DNA from: Spisula solida | Lineage: Eukaryota; Mollusca; Bivalvia; Venerida; Mactridae | Direction: 5' to 3' | Length of the DNA stretch: 64,000 nt | Assembly: GCA_947247005.1 (NCBI GenBank) | Contig: OX365954.1 | Span: 2,930,001-2,994,000 of the forward strand | In this document: positions 24,690 to 36,604 of the stretch, in pieces | How positions within the stretch are numbered: position 1 is the first letter of the stretch | Layout of the letters: each line of letters opens with the position of its first letter | Notes under the pieces: model-generated | What the model was told of the DNA's origin: nothing | Seen by the model: the letters and a program-made list of their open reading frames with translations, nothing else | Database searches by the model: none | Made by a program: the position numbers and the translations under genes

Positions 24690-25437
24690 TGCTCCCGCCA
24701 TAAAATGGCGGAAGGACATATAGTGTTCACCCTGTCCGTGTGTGCGAGTGTGTTTTCGAAAATGGTGCAATCGTGTCCGCTCTGTAACTATGTCATTTCT
24801 ATTGGATATTTATTATACTTGGTACAAATAATCACCACATCAAGACGACGTGTCATGCGCAAGACACAAGTCCCTAGCTCAAAGGTCAAGGTCACACTTA
24901 GAGGTCGAAGTTTAAAAGGCTCAAATAGGCATGTGATTCGTGTCCGCTCTGTAACTATGTCATTTCTTATTGGATATTATAATACTTAGTAAAAATGTTC
25001 ACCACATCAAGACGATGTGTCATGCGCAAGACTCAGGTCCCAAGCTCAAAGGTCAAGGTTACAGTTAGAGATCAAAATGTTAAAAGGCTCAAATGGGCAT
25101 GTGATTCGTGTCCGCTCTGTAACTATGTCATTTCTTATTGGATATTTATATAACTTGACATGAATGTTCATCACATCAAGACGATGTGTCATGCGCGAGA
25201 CCCAGGTCCCTAGTTCAATGGTCAAGGTCACACTTTGTGGTCAAGTCTTATTTTGTTCTGGATTAATAATTAATTTGTAACATTCACACCCTGAGATCCC
25301 TAGCTCAAATGTCAAGGTCACACATACCCAGTTTTTGTCTTCTGATCAATGTCACATTTAAGCAATTACAAACTTTATTTCAAATTCATATTTCATATTA
25401 TTTCATTTGCTCAACTTTATAGCGGGGGCATCCTGTA
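24690..25437 (+). mobile_element. Tandem-core repeat element (GCTCCCGCCAT type)
   Basis: It starts with a hairpin CCCGCCATAAAATGGCGG (about 24693-24711) and a short GTGTGCGAGTGTG head. Three ~190-bp units follow, starting near 24770, 24935 and 25105. They share TGTCCGCTCTGTAACTATGT, CACATCAAGACGAYGTGTCA and CTAGCTCAAAGGTCAAGGTC. The right end reads AGCGGGGGCATCC, inverted relative to the start. The 94-codon ORF at 24705 only follows the repeat. Confidence 0.65.
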
Positions 25438-25439
25438 AA

Positions 25440-25970
25440 ATAGTATGTTTCTTTTAGAAGAACAAACATATACTTTTATAATGATACTACATGTATTATA
25501 AATCCACTAGCATGGTCAGTCAACTACATAGTATATCTGTATAACTCACTCTGTATGTATCAGAGAGACTGCAATCACACAGGTACAATAGGCGTGGCTT
25601 AACTAATGATTGGCATATAAAACAATACTATATCACAACACTACACATCCGTGTCCTGTGGACACATTTCTAGTTTATTATATTTTGTATATTATGTAGA
25701 TCGGTATACGTCGATATACAATTCGGTATACGTCATATAAAATGGGAATAGTCTTTAATGAGTAAAAAGAGCATTTCTTTGCATTAAATATATTTATGCG
25801 TATGTAACACATGTGTCAGCACAATAATCATTTGTGTTGCCTATAAGTGCATTTCTTGTGCTTTTACATTTTGCCTTCCATGGCACATTTAGCAAGACAA
25901 TTATTAAATTTACGAGTATGTACATATTTAAAGATATCCATCAGACACATTTTTAATTGCAGCTACAATC
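25440..25970. other. Intergenic, nothing recognised
   Basis: AT-rich, with short reiterated words (CGGTATACGTC at about 25702 and 25724). No gene or element identified. Confidence 0.35.
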
Positions 25971-25974
25971 GCCT

Positions 25975-26190
25975 TCTTGATAGCCTAGTGGTAGAGCGTC
26001 CACTTCTAGTGCGGGAGGTCTAAATCCCAGACCGCGTCATTCCAAAATCCCTTGCTAGACGCTCAGCATAAAAAAGGAAACTGGCTTCTCTTCTCTCCAA
26101 ACCTCATGGCGATGGATAAAATCAGGAATGAGGTGTCGAGAGGGATTATTATAAGTTGGAAAAACTTGTTTCACAATCGACCTTAAATAA
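25975..26190 (+). repeat. tRNA-derived SINE
   Basis: An A box (TAGCCTAGTGGTAGAGCG, about 25980) and a B-box-like GGTCTAAATCCCAG (about 26018) give a tRNA-like head. A body with CCTCATGGCGATGGATAAAA follows, then a tail with AAACTTGTTTCACAATCGAC and TAAATAAATT. The outer bases do not form an acceptor stem, so it is not a tRNA gene. It abuts the 5' end of the LINE fragment. Confidence 0.65.
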
Positions 26191-26199
26191 ATTAGTAAA

Positions 26200-27895
26200 C
26201 ACTAAAGTACAAGTGTTGTTCTTATTAGTTCACATTCTATGACTGCAATATATAAGTCAGTCCAAGCATGTGTAAGAACTTCCGGTGGTTTAACAGACTC
26301 GTTCAACTGTCCGGTTGGCCTTAAACAAGGATGCATGGCGTCACCTATATTATTTGTAATTTTCATAAATGAACTTGTAAAAATGTATGAACAGTCAGAC
26401 TCTCGTGGGATACAGTTGTTTCCAGATATTACGGAAGTATTGTGTCTCCTGTTTGCGGACGACTTAGCGTTGGCTGCCGATACCATTATCGGTCTCCAAC
26501 GACACCTCAATCTTTTAGAAACTTTCTGTGACAATATGCTAGTCAAGGTTAACATTGACAAAACCAAAGTAATGGTTTTTAAACCAGGTGGATGTTTATC
26601 TAGGCATGAAAGGCGGACATATAATGGACATGTGCTAGAAACAGTTAACAATTTCTCATATGTTGGAACAACATTTACAAACCAGTTATCTTTCTTCAGA
26701 ATGGCGAGTGATCAGGCTTGTAAGGCTAAACGTGTTCTTGTATCCATTTTATCCAAAATGTATAAATATGGCCAATTACCACGTAGCACCTATTTTAACA
26801 TTTTTGACACTAAAATAGTGCCTGTTTTATTATATTGTGCTGAAATATGGGGTGTTCAAAGACATACATCTGTTGAAATAATCCATAACTATGCCTGTAA
26901 ACGTTACATGTGTGTAAATAAGCGTACCACAAACGCTGCTGTTTTAGGAGACTGTGGTCGACATCCCATGTACATTTTGTCTGCAAAACGTGTTATCAAA
27001 TACTGGTGCCGAATAATCAAATTATCTGATGATAGACTAGTAAAGAAATGTTACAATATGTTATATTATCTGTCAGAGCACGGTAAAAGAAATTGGGTAA
27101 CCAGCGTAAAAAACTTGTTGTTTTCAAATGGTATGGGGTATGTATGGGAAAACCAGTATGTAGTAAATGAAAATGTATTTGTTAAACAATTTGTTACTAG
27201 ATTGACTGACCAGTATTTACAGGAATGGACCACAACTATTCACGATTGTGCTAAACTGTATTCATATCATATGTACAAAAGTTCTATTGTTCATGAAACA
27301 TATCTAGATATTTTAAATGTACGTAAATTTCGAAGTGCATTAGCTCGTTTACGTACTTCATCACATGATCTTCGTATTGAAAGAGGGCGTTACGAAAATA
27401 CCCCAAGAGATGAACGTATATGTAAACTCTGCGGTTCCGGTGTGGAAAATGAAATACATTTTGTATTAGTCTGTCCAAACCTATCACAATTAAGAGCTCA
27501 ATATATTCCACCAAAGTATTACAACAGAGTATGCATGCAATCATTCAATATATTAATGAGCAACAGAAATGAGCATACCATAAAAAACCTTGCTATGTAT
27601 GTTTATTATGGGTTTATTGAAAGAAAACGCATGTTGGCGTCTGCTGTTTGACATTGTATGTTTGTGTCGCTCTGTTGTGCGGTAATATAAATCAAAATGT
27701 AATTGTATTTCAAATGCGTTGAATTATGTTGTCTTGTTTTCAAATGTATGTGATATATATGTGTGTATGCATGTAATTGTGTTACATTTATGCTTGTGTA
27801 CAATATAGATGTATGTACATGTATATGTAAAATAATGTATGTTGATTCTGGGCCGGTGGCCGCCATGTCAAATAAAATATTGTCATTGTCACATT
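26200..27895 (+). mobile_element. 5'-truncated LINE with RT C-terminal half
   Basis: One long open frame (470 codons from 26239 to 27651) starts inside the RT. It shows GLKQGCMASP (about 26318), the catalytic FADD at 26452-26463, a NIDKTKVMVF block, and a C-terminal zinc knuckle CKLCGSG...H...C (about 27421-27475). The 3' end reads GGCCGGTGGCCGCCATG, then CAAATAAAATATTGTC (about 27850-27890), similar to the tail of the - strand relic at 3285. Upstream of 26239 the frame has a stop, and endonuclease and RT N-terminus are absent, so this is a dead 5'-truncated copy. The uninterrupted 1.4-kb frame suggests a fairly recent insertion. Confidence 0.85.
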
Positions 27896-27899
27896 ATTG

Positions 27900-28430
27900 A
27901 GTTGATGTCAAAGTTCTGGAACTAAATTTGATCTATGAAAAAATGTAACTTTGTTTAAACAAGAACATGACATTTTACATTTGTATCGGACGATAAGTTA
28001 GATAATATTATGTAGTAGTTTATAATATGCAACTTTTTGATAACACACATATACATTACCTCCTGCATGGCATATAAATTCCACGATTTATGCTCCGACG
28101 AATACTTTTTTTTTTCGGGCCCCAGAAGGGTAACCCCATTTATTTTCCCCGTCCAATGGTTTTATGGGGGTCGGAGAATCATCCCCCACAAACCTTACAA
28201 CATTGCATATAATATATATATACATATAACACTATTTGTACAGAAACGAACAAAGCAAATAGAATCATACTATAAATGAATATACTTATCTACATAAATT
28301 TTATATTTGGGGGTAATAAAAGGGATCGGGACCTTTTTTCGTCAAAGAGTAACGAGTAGAGAGAAGAAAAAAAATGTTGTCGGAGATGTTGATTCTTTTG
28401 TTTTGTTATTATTTGTATGTCACAGAAGTC
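27900..28430. other. Intergenic / LINE 3' UTR, nothing else recognised
   Basis: It may include the 3' untranslated end of the - strand L1-like element, but I could not fix its end. No gene seen. Confidence 0.35.
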
Positions 28431-28431
28431 G

Positions 28432-31400
28432 TCAGGTGTTCATAAATTGTTCCCATGTTTTATTAGAATTGTCTAGGTTTCCTTGATCTAAGGCTAGCTT
28501 CCGTTGTATTTCTAATCTACTCTCAAATTTAATTTTGAAAGAGGTAAATGAAGGTAATTTATTTTTATATTTACTTGTAAAGATAAATTGTTTTCCATAT
28601 AGAAAGATATGTGATAAGATAGGATACCTTGAAATACACATGAAAGCGTTGGTTTTATTTATCTCACCATTTATATGCTTTGTATCGCAGTATTGTTTTA
28701 TTTTGTTCCAGAAAATTTGTGTATAATGGCATTCCCAAAAAAGATGATCTATTGTTTTTATCGATGCATTGCAGAAGTTGCACAGGCTAGATTCAATCAT
28801 CTTACATTTGAATAAATATGCATTTGTAGCTATGTTTCTATGAATAAATTTGTATTGAAAGTTTTGAATTTTACTGTCTTTCGTCAATTTAAAATGAGTT
28901 ATATCAAAGATTTTTTCTGCCCACTTTATTTGGTATTTCTCGTTATGACAAGGTATATGTTGGGTTTTGGATAGAATTTTGGTTATGCTTCTTCCTTTTA
29001 TATTGTTTATTTTGTGATATAATGTATAATTATCAGCATTTATTATTTTGTACTGTCTATTAATTACGTCTTTTATTAAGTATTTTACTTTCTGATGATA
29101 AATAAAATCTTTTGCAGTCAGATTATGTCGTATTTTGAGTGTTGTAAACGTTATAAAGTTTCTATTTTCTATATCATATATGTCAGAGAGTGTCATAATA
29201 CCGTTATTCATCCATGTATTATTGTTTAGAATTTCGTTCTTGAATTTTAGGTCACTGTTATTCCAGATAATAGTGTTTGAGTATAGTGTATTTTCTTTTT
29301 TGTAATTTAATTTACACCACGATTCTAATATATCTTTAAGGAATTTATTTTTTATGCGTATCTTATGTAGATCATTTTTGCTTAGATTCGATAAAAATAT
29401 TGTCGTATTTCCAAATGGTTTTAGTTGTTCTGTATATATATGTTTCCATTCTCCTTGATTAGTATTGTCTATTAGTTTTCGTACCCATGCTGCTTTTAAT
29501 GCGTTTATGTATATTTCTAAATCTACCATGTTTAAACCTCCATCTTTATATTCTTGAATGACAATGTTTCTTTTAACCTTTTCTTGTTTGCATCCCCATA
29601 TAAATTCAAAGGTTTTTTGTTTTAGTATTTTGATCGTTTGTATTGATGGATTTGGGAGTACCGAAAATAAGTATGTAAGTTCTGGAAGAATAAGCGATTT
29701 TAAAACAGTTATATTACCAATTGTTGCTAATTTTCTTGTTTTCCATCTATTTAGATTACAATAAAAATCTTTTATTTTTCTTTCAAAATTTAGTTCGATC
29801 ATCTTAATATGGTTTGCATGGAATATTACTCCCAGAGATTTTGCTTCTGAACAGTTCCAATTAATGTCTTTTTTTCGCGAATACATTAAATCATGGTTAT
29901 TACGCAATGATGCTATCTTTAAAACAATGCATTTTTGAAAGTTTAATTTTAAGCCTGATATATCTCCAAATACCTCAAACAATTCCAAAGTATTTTCAAA
30001 ACTTTGCCGTTAGCCATCCAATAAAACCGTTGTGTCGTCTGCAAACATTGCATTTTTTTATTTCCTTTCCGCTTATAGTTATACCTCTAATATTTGTGTT
30101 ATTTCTAAGAGCATATGATAGTAGCTCGATACTTATAGTAAATATATATGGACTTAATGGACATCCTTGTCTGACCCCTCTTTCTATTTTAAAGAATTCT
30201 GTATTAAAACCATTGTTTTATTGAACAGGTAGGTGATTTGTAGAATAATTTTACCCATTGCCTAAGGTCGTTTCCAAAATTGAAAAAATCATGTAGTTTG
30301 TGCATAAAGTCATGGTTTAAGCTGTCGAAAGCTTTTTCAAAATCCGTGAAAAGAAGCATGCCTGGTGTGTTTTTGGTTGTATGAAATTTCAATTATGTCT
30401 CCAATAAGTCTGATATTTTCTCCTATATATCTGCCTTTTACGAAACCAGTTTGACTTTTATGAATTATATTATTTAAAACTTCCTTAATTCTCGACGCAA
30501 TTGATTTAGTGGCTATTTTGTAATCTACATTCAGTAAACTAATTGGTCTCCAGTTTCCTAAATTTGTTAAATCTTTATTTGGTTTTGGAAGTAAAGTAAT
30601 TAAGCTTTGGTTTTGTAGTTCTGATAAATTTCCTGTTTGAAATGCAAAATTAAGAGCATCTAAAAGATCGGATTTAATATCATTCCAAAACAGTTTGTAG
30701 AATTCTATCTTTATTCCGTCGGTTCCTGGGCTTTTGTCATTTTTCATATTTTTCACCGCTTGTGTAATTACTTCTATAGTTAATATGCCTTCGCAGTATT
30801 GCTTTCTTTCTTGATTCAACTTTGGCATATTGTTTAATTCTAAATGTTCAAATGTTTGTTTTTCGCGTATTCTTTTTGTATAAATTCCTTTATAATAATT
30901 AAATGTTTATTCAAGAATTTCCTCTTGATTTGTTATTTGTTTATCATTTACATTAATTACTTTTATGGTTTTGCTCTCTGTTTTGTGTTCCTCTAACACT
31001 TTAAGCAGTTTTATGTTTTTATCTTCATTTATTAAATGATTGTATTTCAGCCTAGTAATATACCCTTCTGCTGTTCTTTGGTATAATTCATCCAGTTTAG
31101 CGCGCTCGGTATTTACTTCTTCCTCTAAGTTTTGGTCATTGGTGTCTTGTTGCTTTTCTAACAGATTTTTTATGTTTGAGTTTAATTTATCAGTTTCTTC
31201 CGATTGTAGTTTTTTCATTTTTATAGAGAATTTTATACTTTCGTTTCAAATTGTTCCTTTAATAAGTTCCCATAGTATTTGAGGGTTTGAGTTTTTATTG
31301 TAATCTTTGATTTCATTAATTGCTTTCTTTATTCGCTCTTGGTAGTCTTTGTTAAGTAAAATAGTATTGTTCATTTTGTAGCTTCCTTTGCCACGTTTAG

Positions 31401-32110
31401 TACAGCTTGTCTGTATGTATATGTTAGGGATTAAATGATCGGATTTTAAACTGTTTATTATTTCTGCCTTTGTTATTGAATTTGTTACACTGTCGCATAT
31501 TATAAAGAAGTCCAGCCTACATGACACTGTACTTGATTTCCATGTATATCTAGTTTGCTTAGGGTTTAGGATCTCCATATGTCTACAAGATCATTTTCGT
31601 CCAATATTTTAGTAAGTTTTTGTCTACATAAGGTATGGGTATTCATATTTCCTCCCCGTTTATCAAAGCATGGATTAAGTGTGAGGTTCCAATCTCCTCC
31701 TATGATTAGTTGTTCGTAATTTATTTTTTTAATAGAGTTTTCTAATTTAAAAAGTAGTTTTGTATCATCCTTGTTTGGTCCATAATAGTTTATAATATAA
31801 TGTACATGACTGTTTATTTCTATTTTCAATAGCATGATTCTCCCTAATGCTATTTCTTCTGTTTTAATGACTTTGATATCTTTTGTTTTGCTGACTAGAA
31901 ATCCTACACCCGCACTATTCGATGAATCACCACTAAAGTATATATCGTATTTTGTGTCACTTTTCCAAATATTTGCATACTTTCTAGTAAAATGGGCTTC
32001 TTGAATGAGGCATATATCAATGTTTTGATCTTGGATAAACTTAAATATGGCTAAAGGTTTATTTTATTTCCTAGCCCTCTAACATTGTACGAGAATATTT
32101 TAAGACTCAT
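28432..32110 (-). mobile_element. L1/Tx1-like LINE ORF2, nearly full length, broken
   Basis: Read on the - strand from Met at 32108-32110, about 1226 codons cover an AP endonuclease (start MSLKIFSYNVRGLG; IGGDWN near 31681-31704), a lysine- and glutamate-rich linker (31218-30907), an RT (SPGTDGIK near 30720, LLFTDFEKAFDS near 30318-30350, GVRQGCPLSPY near 30150-30180, FADD at 30034-30045), and a C-terminal CX2C..H....C motif (about 28725-28790). The order and the PGTDG/TDFEKAFDS style fit the L1/Tx1 group. Frameshifts near 32065, 31570, 30370 and about 30000-30200, and in-frame stops near 31247 and 30908, inactivate it. From 29988 to 28432 the frame is open for 518 codons. No ORF1 was found upstream to 33 kb. 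Confidence 0.85.
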
Positions 32111-33572
32111 TTATGGAAAATTTGAAATTATGACAACATATAAAAAACATTTGATAAGGAAATTATAAAAAAGTAAGGTGAAAACATGTTAATTAATGTC
32201 CTACACTCAGGGTAGTCGCCCTCTTATATAATTTGTGTACACTGTTAAAACAGTTCAGTGTTCGTCTTGATCTCTAAAATGTCATATTGTTTTTGTTAAT
32301 GGCTTAAAAGACTAAAGCAATGTTTATGACTATCTTTAATCTCAGAGCACACTTATTATATTAATGAAACTTAGAAAAGGACGAGACGATTGAAATAAAT
32401 TTAAGGAAGAATATCCGAAATTTATTTTGGAATTCAAAGCTCTCATTCTTTTAGAACAAGAAATTTTGGTTTTAAGAGGCGTAAACATTTACACATTCAT
32501 TCAAAAGGATACACATGTACCATGTTCAATCATACATATTTCTCATATTCATGCTTGACATTCTAAGAATTATACAACATAATAAGCATTAGCATATATT
32601 AACATTTATACATTCATTATAATAGTTACATGCATACCATTTTCCATCCAGCATATTTCTCATATTACATATCAAAACCAAAAAACAAGACATAATTATT
32701 CATATACTTATTATACTGAATGCATGCTTGACATAGCAGGTATGAATTAAATGCAATAATTAGAGTATTTAGAACAAAGCAAGTATTGTCAAAACATACA
32801 TATTCCTCATGCTGGCTAGACGGATATATTGATTGCCCATACATATATTGTATTTGTTTAGATCGAAACCCATGCAATCCTTTAGCTACTATCAGCATAC
32901 ATACATTATTAAAACATACATCTACCACAATCAAAAGAACATTATAGATAGAGTGTATTTATACACTAAATGTACTGCATACTTAACTTAGCCGGTAAGA
33001 ATACAATCGAGTAATAGGTAGGATACTTCAGATAAACATATCATGAGCTACTAAAATTCTATTGAATCTTGTCTTATTTTTCTTCACAAAGATAACAAAC
33101 TACGGTTTGTTCTTGCACGGTTTGTTCTTGCATTCAAGTATAGATTTGCCATGGGTTAAGGAAATTATACGGTATTATAAATGTAATTTCCTTAAGCAAA
33201 TTGATATTTGAAACTGCAATTGCAAGTGCTGTAAGGAACTTGACAGTACATGTATATCATTTCTTTAAAGCAAGAGATATTTGTAAAAACAAAACGTATG
33301 CTACCCTGGCAGCTCATTTGTCAGATATGGTAATGGTCACAGTGACCTTGACCATTGATTTACTGACCTCAAAATCATTCCGGGTAAGCTTCTGTTGATG
33401 AACAACCTCCATATAAAGACGATGAACTTAGATTACAAAATAAAAAGCCAAATTTCGAATATTTTGTGGTGGTGGTAAATTATTACAACAATTAAGAAGC
33501 CATACATTGTATGTTCTGTAGTTATACTTTATGGTCATAAGATAATTACTAAACACTGTTTTTGTTTTCTAG
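32111..33572. other. AT-rich, nothing recognised
   Basis: No ORF1 of the L1-like element is visible on the - strand. The words CATACATATTTCTCATATTC recur (about 32530 and 32645), hinting at an old duplication. At 33340 a GGTCACAGTGACCTTGACCA word typical of the tandem-core elements appears in isolation. Confidence 0.35.
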
Positions 33573-33730
33573 CCGATTTTCTATTATATCGCTGGCTTAG
33601 AATCAGAAGGTCATAAGTGCTATTTACGACCTTATAAGGCACATACATACTTGAAATTTGCATCACAAGGCGTTGACAGACATGTCATGTTGACCAAACT
33701 CAAATGGAAAAAGCTTGTTTTTCCACAACG
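33573..33730 (+). CDS. Unassigned exon-like segment
   Basis: A pyrimidine-rich acceptor (TTTGTTTTCTAG) precedes 33573 and a donor (CG|GTAAAG) follows 33730. Between them one frame is open for 52 codons plus 2 nt, with a plausible globular composition (blocks such as GHKCYLRPYKAHTYLKF and KLKWKKLVFPQ). I do not recognise a family. No phase-compatible neighbour exon could be found: the ORF at 34923-35174 has an upstream in-frame stop and no AG that could join it. It may be an internal exon of a gene with very long introns, a pseudo-exon, or chance. Confidence 0.3.
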
Positions 33731-33757
33731 GTAAAGAGTAATTTTCTGACAGTTTTT

Positions 33758-34715
33758 CTTTTAGCTCACATGAGAACGAAGTGCTCAAGGTGAGCTATTG
33801 TGATCGCCCCATTGTCCGTCGTTCGCCGTGAACCGTCCACCGTGCGCCGTCAACAATCGGACTGTTCACACTCTAGAGGTCACAATTTGCACTTCATCTT
33901 TTTGCAACTTGGTCACAATGTTTGTCTCTATAAAATCTAGGTTAAGTTTAACTAGGTCATCTGGGATCAAAAACTAGGTCACCAGATCATATGGATGAAA
34001 CACCTTGTTAACACTCTAGAGTCAACATTTGTTACTTACTCTATAATAAACCTGATCACAATGTTGCTCTCTATAAAATCCAGGTCAAGTTCGTAACTCG
34101 TTCATCTGGCGTCAAAAACTATTGTCACATTCTGAAGAAACCATTGTTAACACTGTATAGGTCACAAGTTTTGCCTGTTTTTTTTTTAAACTTGGTCACT
34201 ATGTTTGTCTCTGTGAAATCTAGGTCAAGTTCGTAACTGGGTCATCTGGGGTCAAATACTAGGTCACTTGGTCACATCAAAGAAAAAACTTGTTAACACT
34301 CTAGAGATTTAATTTTTTACCTAATATTTACGAAACTTGGTCGCAATGTTGCCTCTATGAAATCTAGGTGAAGTTTATAACTGGGTCATTTGGGGTCACT
34401 AGGTCACATCAAAGAAAAACCTTGTAAACTCCCTAAAGGTCAAACACATAATATTTATGAAACTTAATCCCAATGTTTATCTCTTTGAAAATCTTGGTCA
34501 AGTAAGAAACTGGGTCATTTGGGGTCAAAAACTAGGTCACATCACAGAAAACCCTTGTTAGCACTATAGAGGTCACATTTTTTGCCTAATCCTAATTATA
34601 CCTGGTAGTTTTGTTTTTCTCTGTAAAATATAGGTCAAGTTTGATATTGACTCATCTGGAGTAAAAGTCTAGGTCACCAGGTCACATCACCTGGCCACAA
34701 AGTGTGTCTGTGTCT
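33758..34715 (+). mobile_element. Tandem-core repeat element (AGCTCAC/GTGAGCT type), 3'-truncated
   Basis: The head is a hairpin (AGCTCACATGAG...CTCAAGGTGAGCT, about 33763-33797), then TTGTCCGTCGTTCGCCGTG. About six diverged units (roughly 110-160 bp) follow, with ACTAGGTCAC, CTTGTTAACACTCTAGAGGTC, TTTATGAAACTTGGTCACAA and TAACTGGGTCATCTGGGGTC. No inverted terminal GTGAGC word is found at the right end. It is related in word content to the element at 19709-20530. Confidence 0.65.
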
Positions 34716-35360
34716 AAATCGAATATTAATATCATATCATAATTGTCATATCATAATAAATACCTATTCTGCCAGCGACGTCGCCTTGCTTGATATAACC
34801 AAACACAATGTATTTCGTGGTAAAGATGGTGATCGGAAAATGGTCGACCGTGTTCTAAAGTAACTGAACTCTCCATTGTCCTATCCCTACGGGTCAAAAA
34901 TAGATGATAACATTGAACAACTTTGAATAACATTATCCTCCTGAATCAAATAAATAATTTAAACCCAATTATAATACATAACAAATGTAAATGCTCGCTA
35001 TGTGGTCATGTTCGAACTGATAAGTTCAAACGAACCACTTCACTACATAAACTACATAAAAAGTATGTAGGCCACGGGATGTCAAAATTGGTTTTAAGAG
35101 TAACACCGTCTGAATTGTTTATGTGTGTCACAGAAGCCAAAATGTATTTACAATGTTATTACTTCAAAATGTGAATGTACATTTGTATTGAGGTAAGCGT
35201 TGTGGCTATCTTGATCCTGTAGTTTGATTTTACGCCATCTTATCAACCTTCTAGTCGTATTCGAGTGGACATTTGACCGACTATATTTTCCTGGAATTAA
35301 TTATCAACCAGTTCTAACTTGTTTGACTGTGAGCCATTGCTATGTTCTCAACAAACTGGT
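34716..35360. other. No supported gene
   Basis: An 84-codon frame (34923-35174) contains CKCSLCGHVR and two His residues, but no splice acceptor or start context supports it. Treated as chance. Confidence 0.35.
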
Positions 35361-35369
35361 GACTGAACT

Positions 35370-35440
35370 GCCTGGGATCGCACTCCAACACTCGAAGAGG
35401 ACGCTCTACCACTAGGCAATCGAGGATACCAAGTCGATTT
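35370..35440 (-). repeat. tRNA-derived SINE head
   Basis: On the - strand: GATTGCCTAGTGGTAGAGCG (A box) followed by GTTGGAGTGCGATCCCAG (B-box region). The A-box text is close to the SINE at 25975. The body probably extends to about 35220. Confidence 0.6.
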
Positions 35441-35750
35441 TTGAGGCAGACTATCACAGGTAACGGAAGTCAAATCCAAATCGACGCTTACAGTATCGCA
35501 CAGTCAGAGATGAACAACAGCTACTAGGGGATAGCAAACTTGTGTTAATGCTGTACTAATATACAAACCCCGTACTAGCTCATTGTGAGCTCGGTCGACA
35601 GGATTGTACCCTGTATGTGTTTATGTTTTCTGTGCTCGACTGGTTAAGTTGAGCGCTGCCTTCCCTGTCCGACTTAATATTATCTTTTTGTCTGCAATAC
35701 GTATATATATGTCGGAACGAATACCGAACGATTTCATCCTCTAAAGATTA

Positions 35751-36597
35751 TACAGGCTGTAAGATATGTGACTAGGAACTACTATAATTGGACTGAGACT
35801 TCTAGAATTGGTAGACTTGTCTGGACATACAGGTTGTAAGATATGTGACTAGGAACTACTATAATTGGACTGAGACTTCTAGAATTGGTAGACTTGTCTG
35901 GACATACAGGCTGTAAGATATGTGACTAGGAACTACTATAATTGGACTGAGACTTCTAGAATTGGTAGACTTGTCTGGACATACAGGCTGTACGATATGT
36001 GACTAGGAACTACTATAATTGGACTGAGACTTCTAGAATTGGTAGACTTGTCTGGACATACAGGCTGTAAGATATGTGACTAGGAACTACTATAATTGGA
36101 CTGAGACTTCTAGAATTGGTAGACTAGTCTGGACATATAGGCTGTAAGATATGTGACTAGGAACTACTATAATTGGACTGAGACTTCTAGAATTGGTAGA
36201 CTTGTCTGGACATACAGGCTGTAAGATATGTGACTAGGAACTACTATAATTGGACTGAGACTTCTAGAATTGGTAGACTTGTCTGGACATACAGGCTGTA
36301 AGATATGTGACTAGGAACTACTATAATTGGACTGAGACTTCTAGAATTGGTAGACTTGTCTGGACATACAGGCTGTAAGATATGTGACTAGGAACTACTA
36401 TAATTGGACTGAGACTTCTAGAATTGGTAGACTAGTCTGGACATACAGGCTGTAAGATATGTGACTAGTAACTACTATAATTGGACTGAGACTTCTAGAA
36501 TTGGTAGACTTGTCTGGACATACAGGCTGTAAGATATGTGACTAGGAACTACTATAATTGGACTGAGACTTCTAGAATTGGTAGACTTGTCGGGACA
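35751..36597 (+). repeat. 77-bp minisatellite, 11 copies
   Basis: The unit begins TACAGGCTGTAAGATATGTG and ends GACTTGTCTGGACA. Copies start at 35751, 35828, 35905, 35982 and so on every 77 bp to 36597. They are almost identical; rare variants are GGTTG in copy 2, TACGAT in copy 4, GACTAGTC in two copies, ATATAGG once, and GACTAGTAAC once. Because 77 is not a multiple of three and every frame meets a stop, it is not coding. Confidence 0.95.
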
Positions 36598-36604
36598 TTG
36601 TGTG

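Noticed and set aside
25980..26046. Possible functional tRNA gene
   Set aside because: A and B boxes are present, but the outer bases do not form an acceptor stem and a SINE body and tail follow.
26202..26651. 149-codon - strand ORF
   Set aside because: Antisense shadow of the LINE reverse transcriptase frame.
34923..35174. 84-codon ORF with a zinc-finger-like CX2C
   Set aside because: No usable splice acceptor after the upstream in-frame stop, no start context, and Cys/His spacing does not fit a standard finger.
35751..36597. CRISPR-like array
   Set aside because: The repeats are contiguous 77-bp units with no unique spacers, in a eukaryotic genome: a minisatellite.
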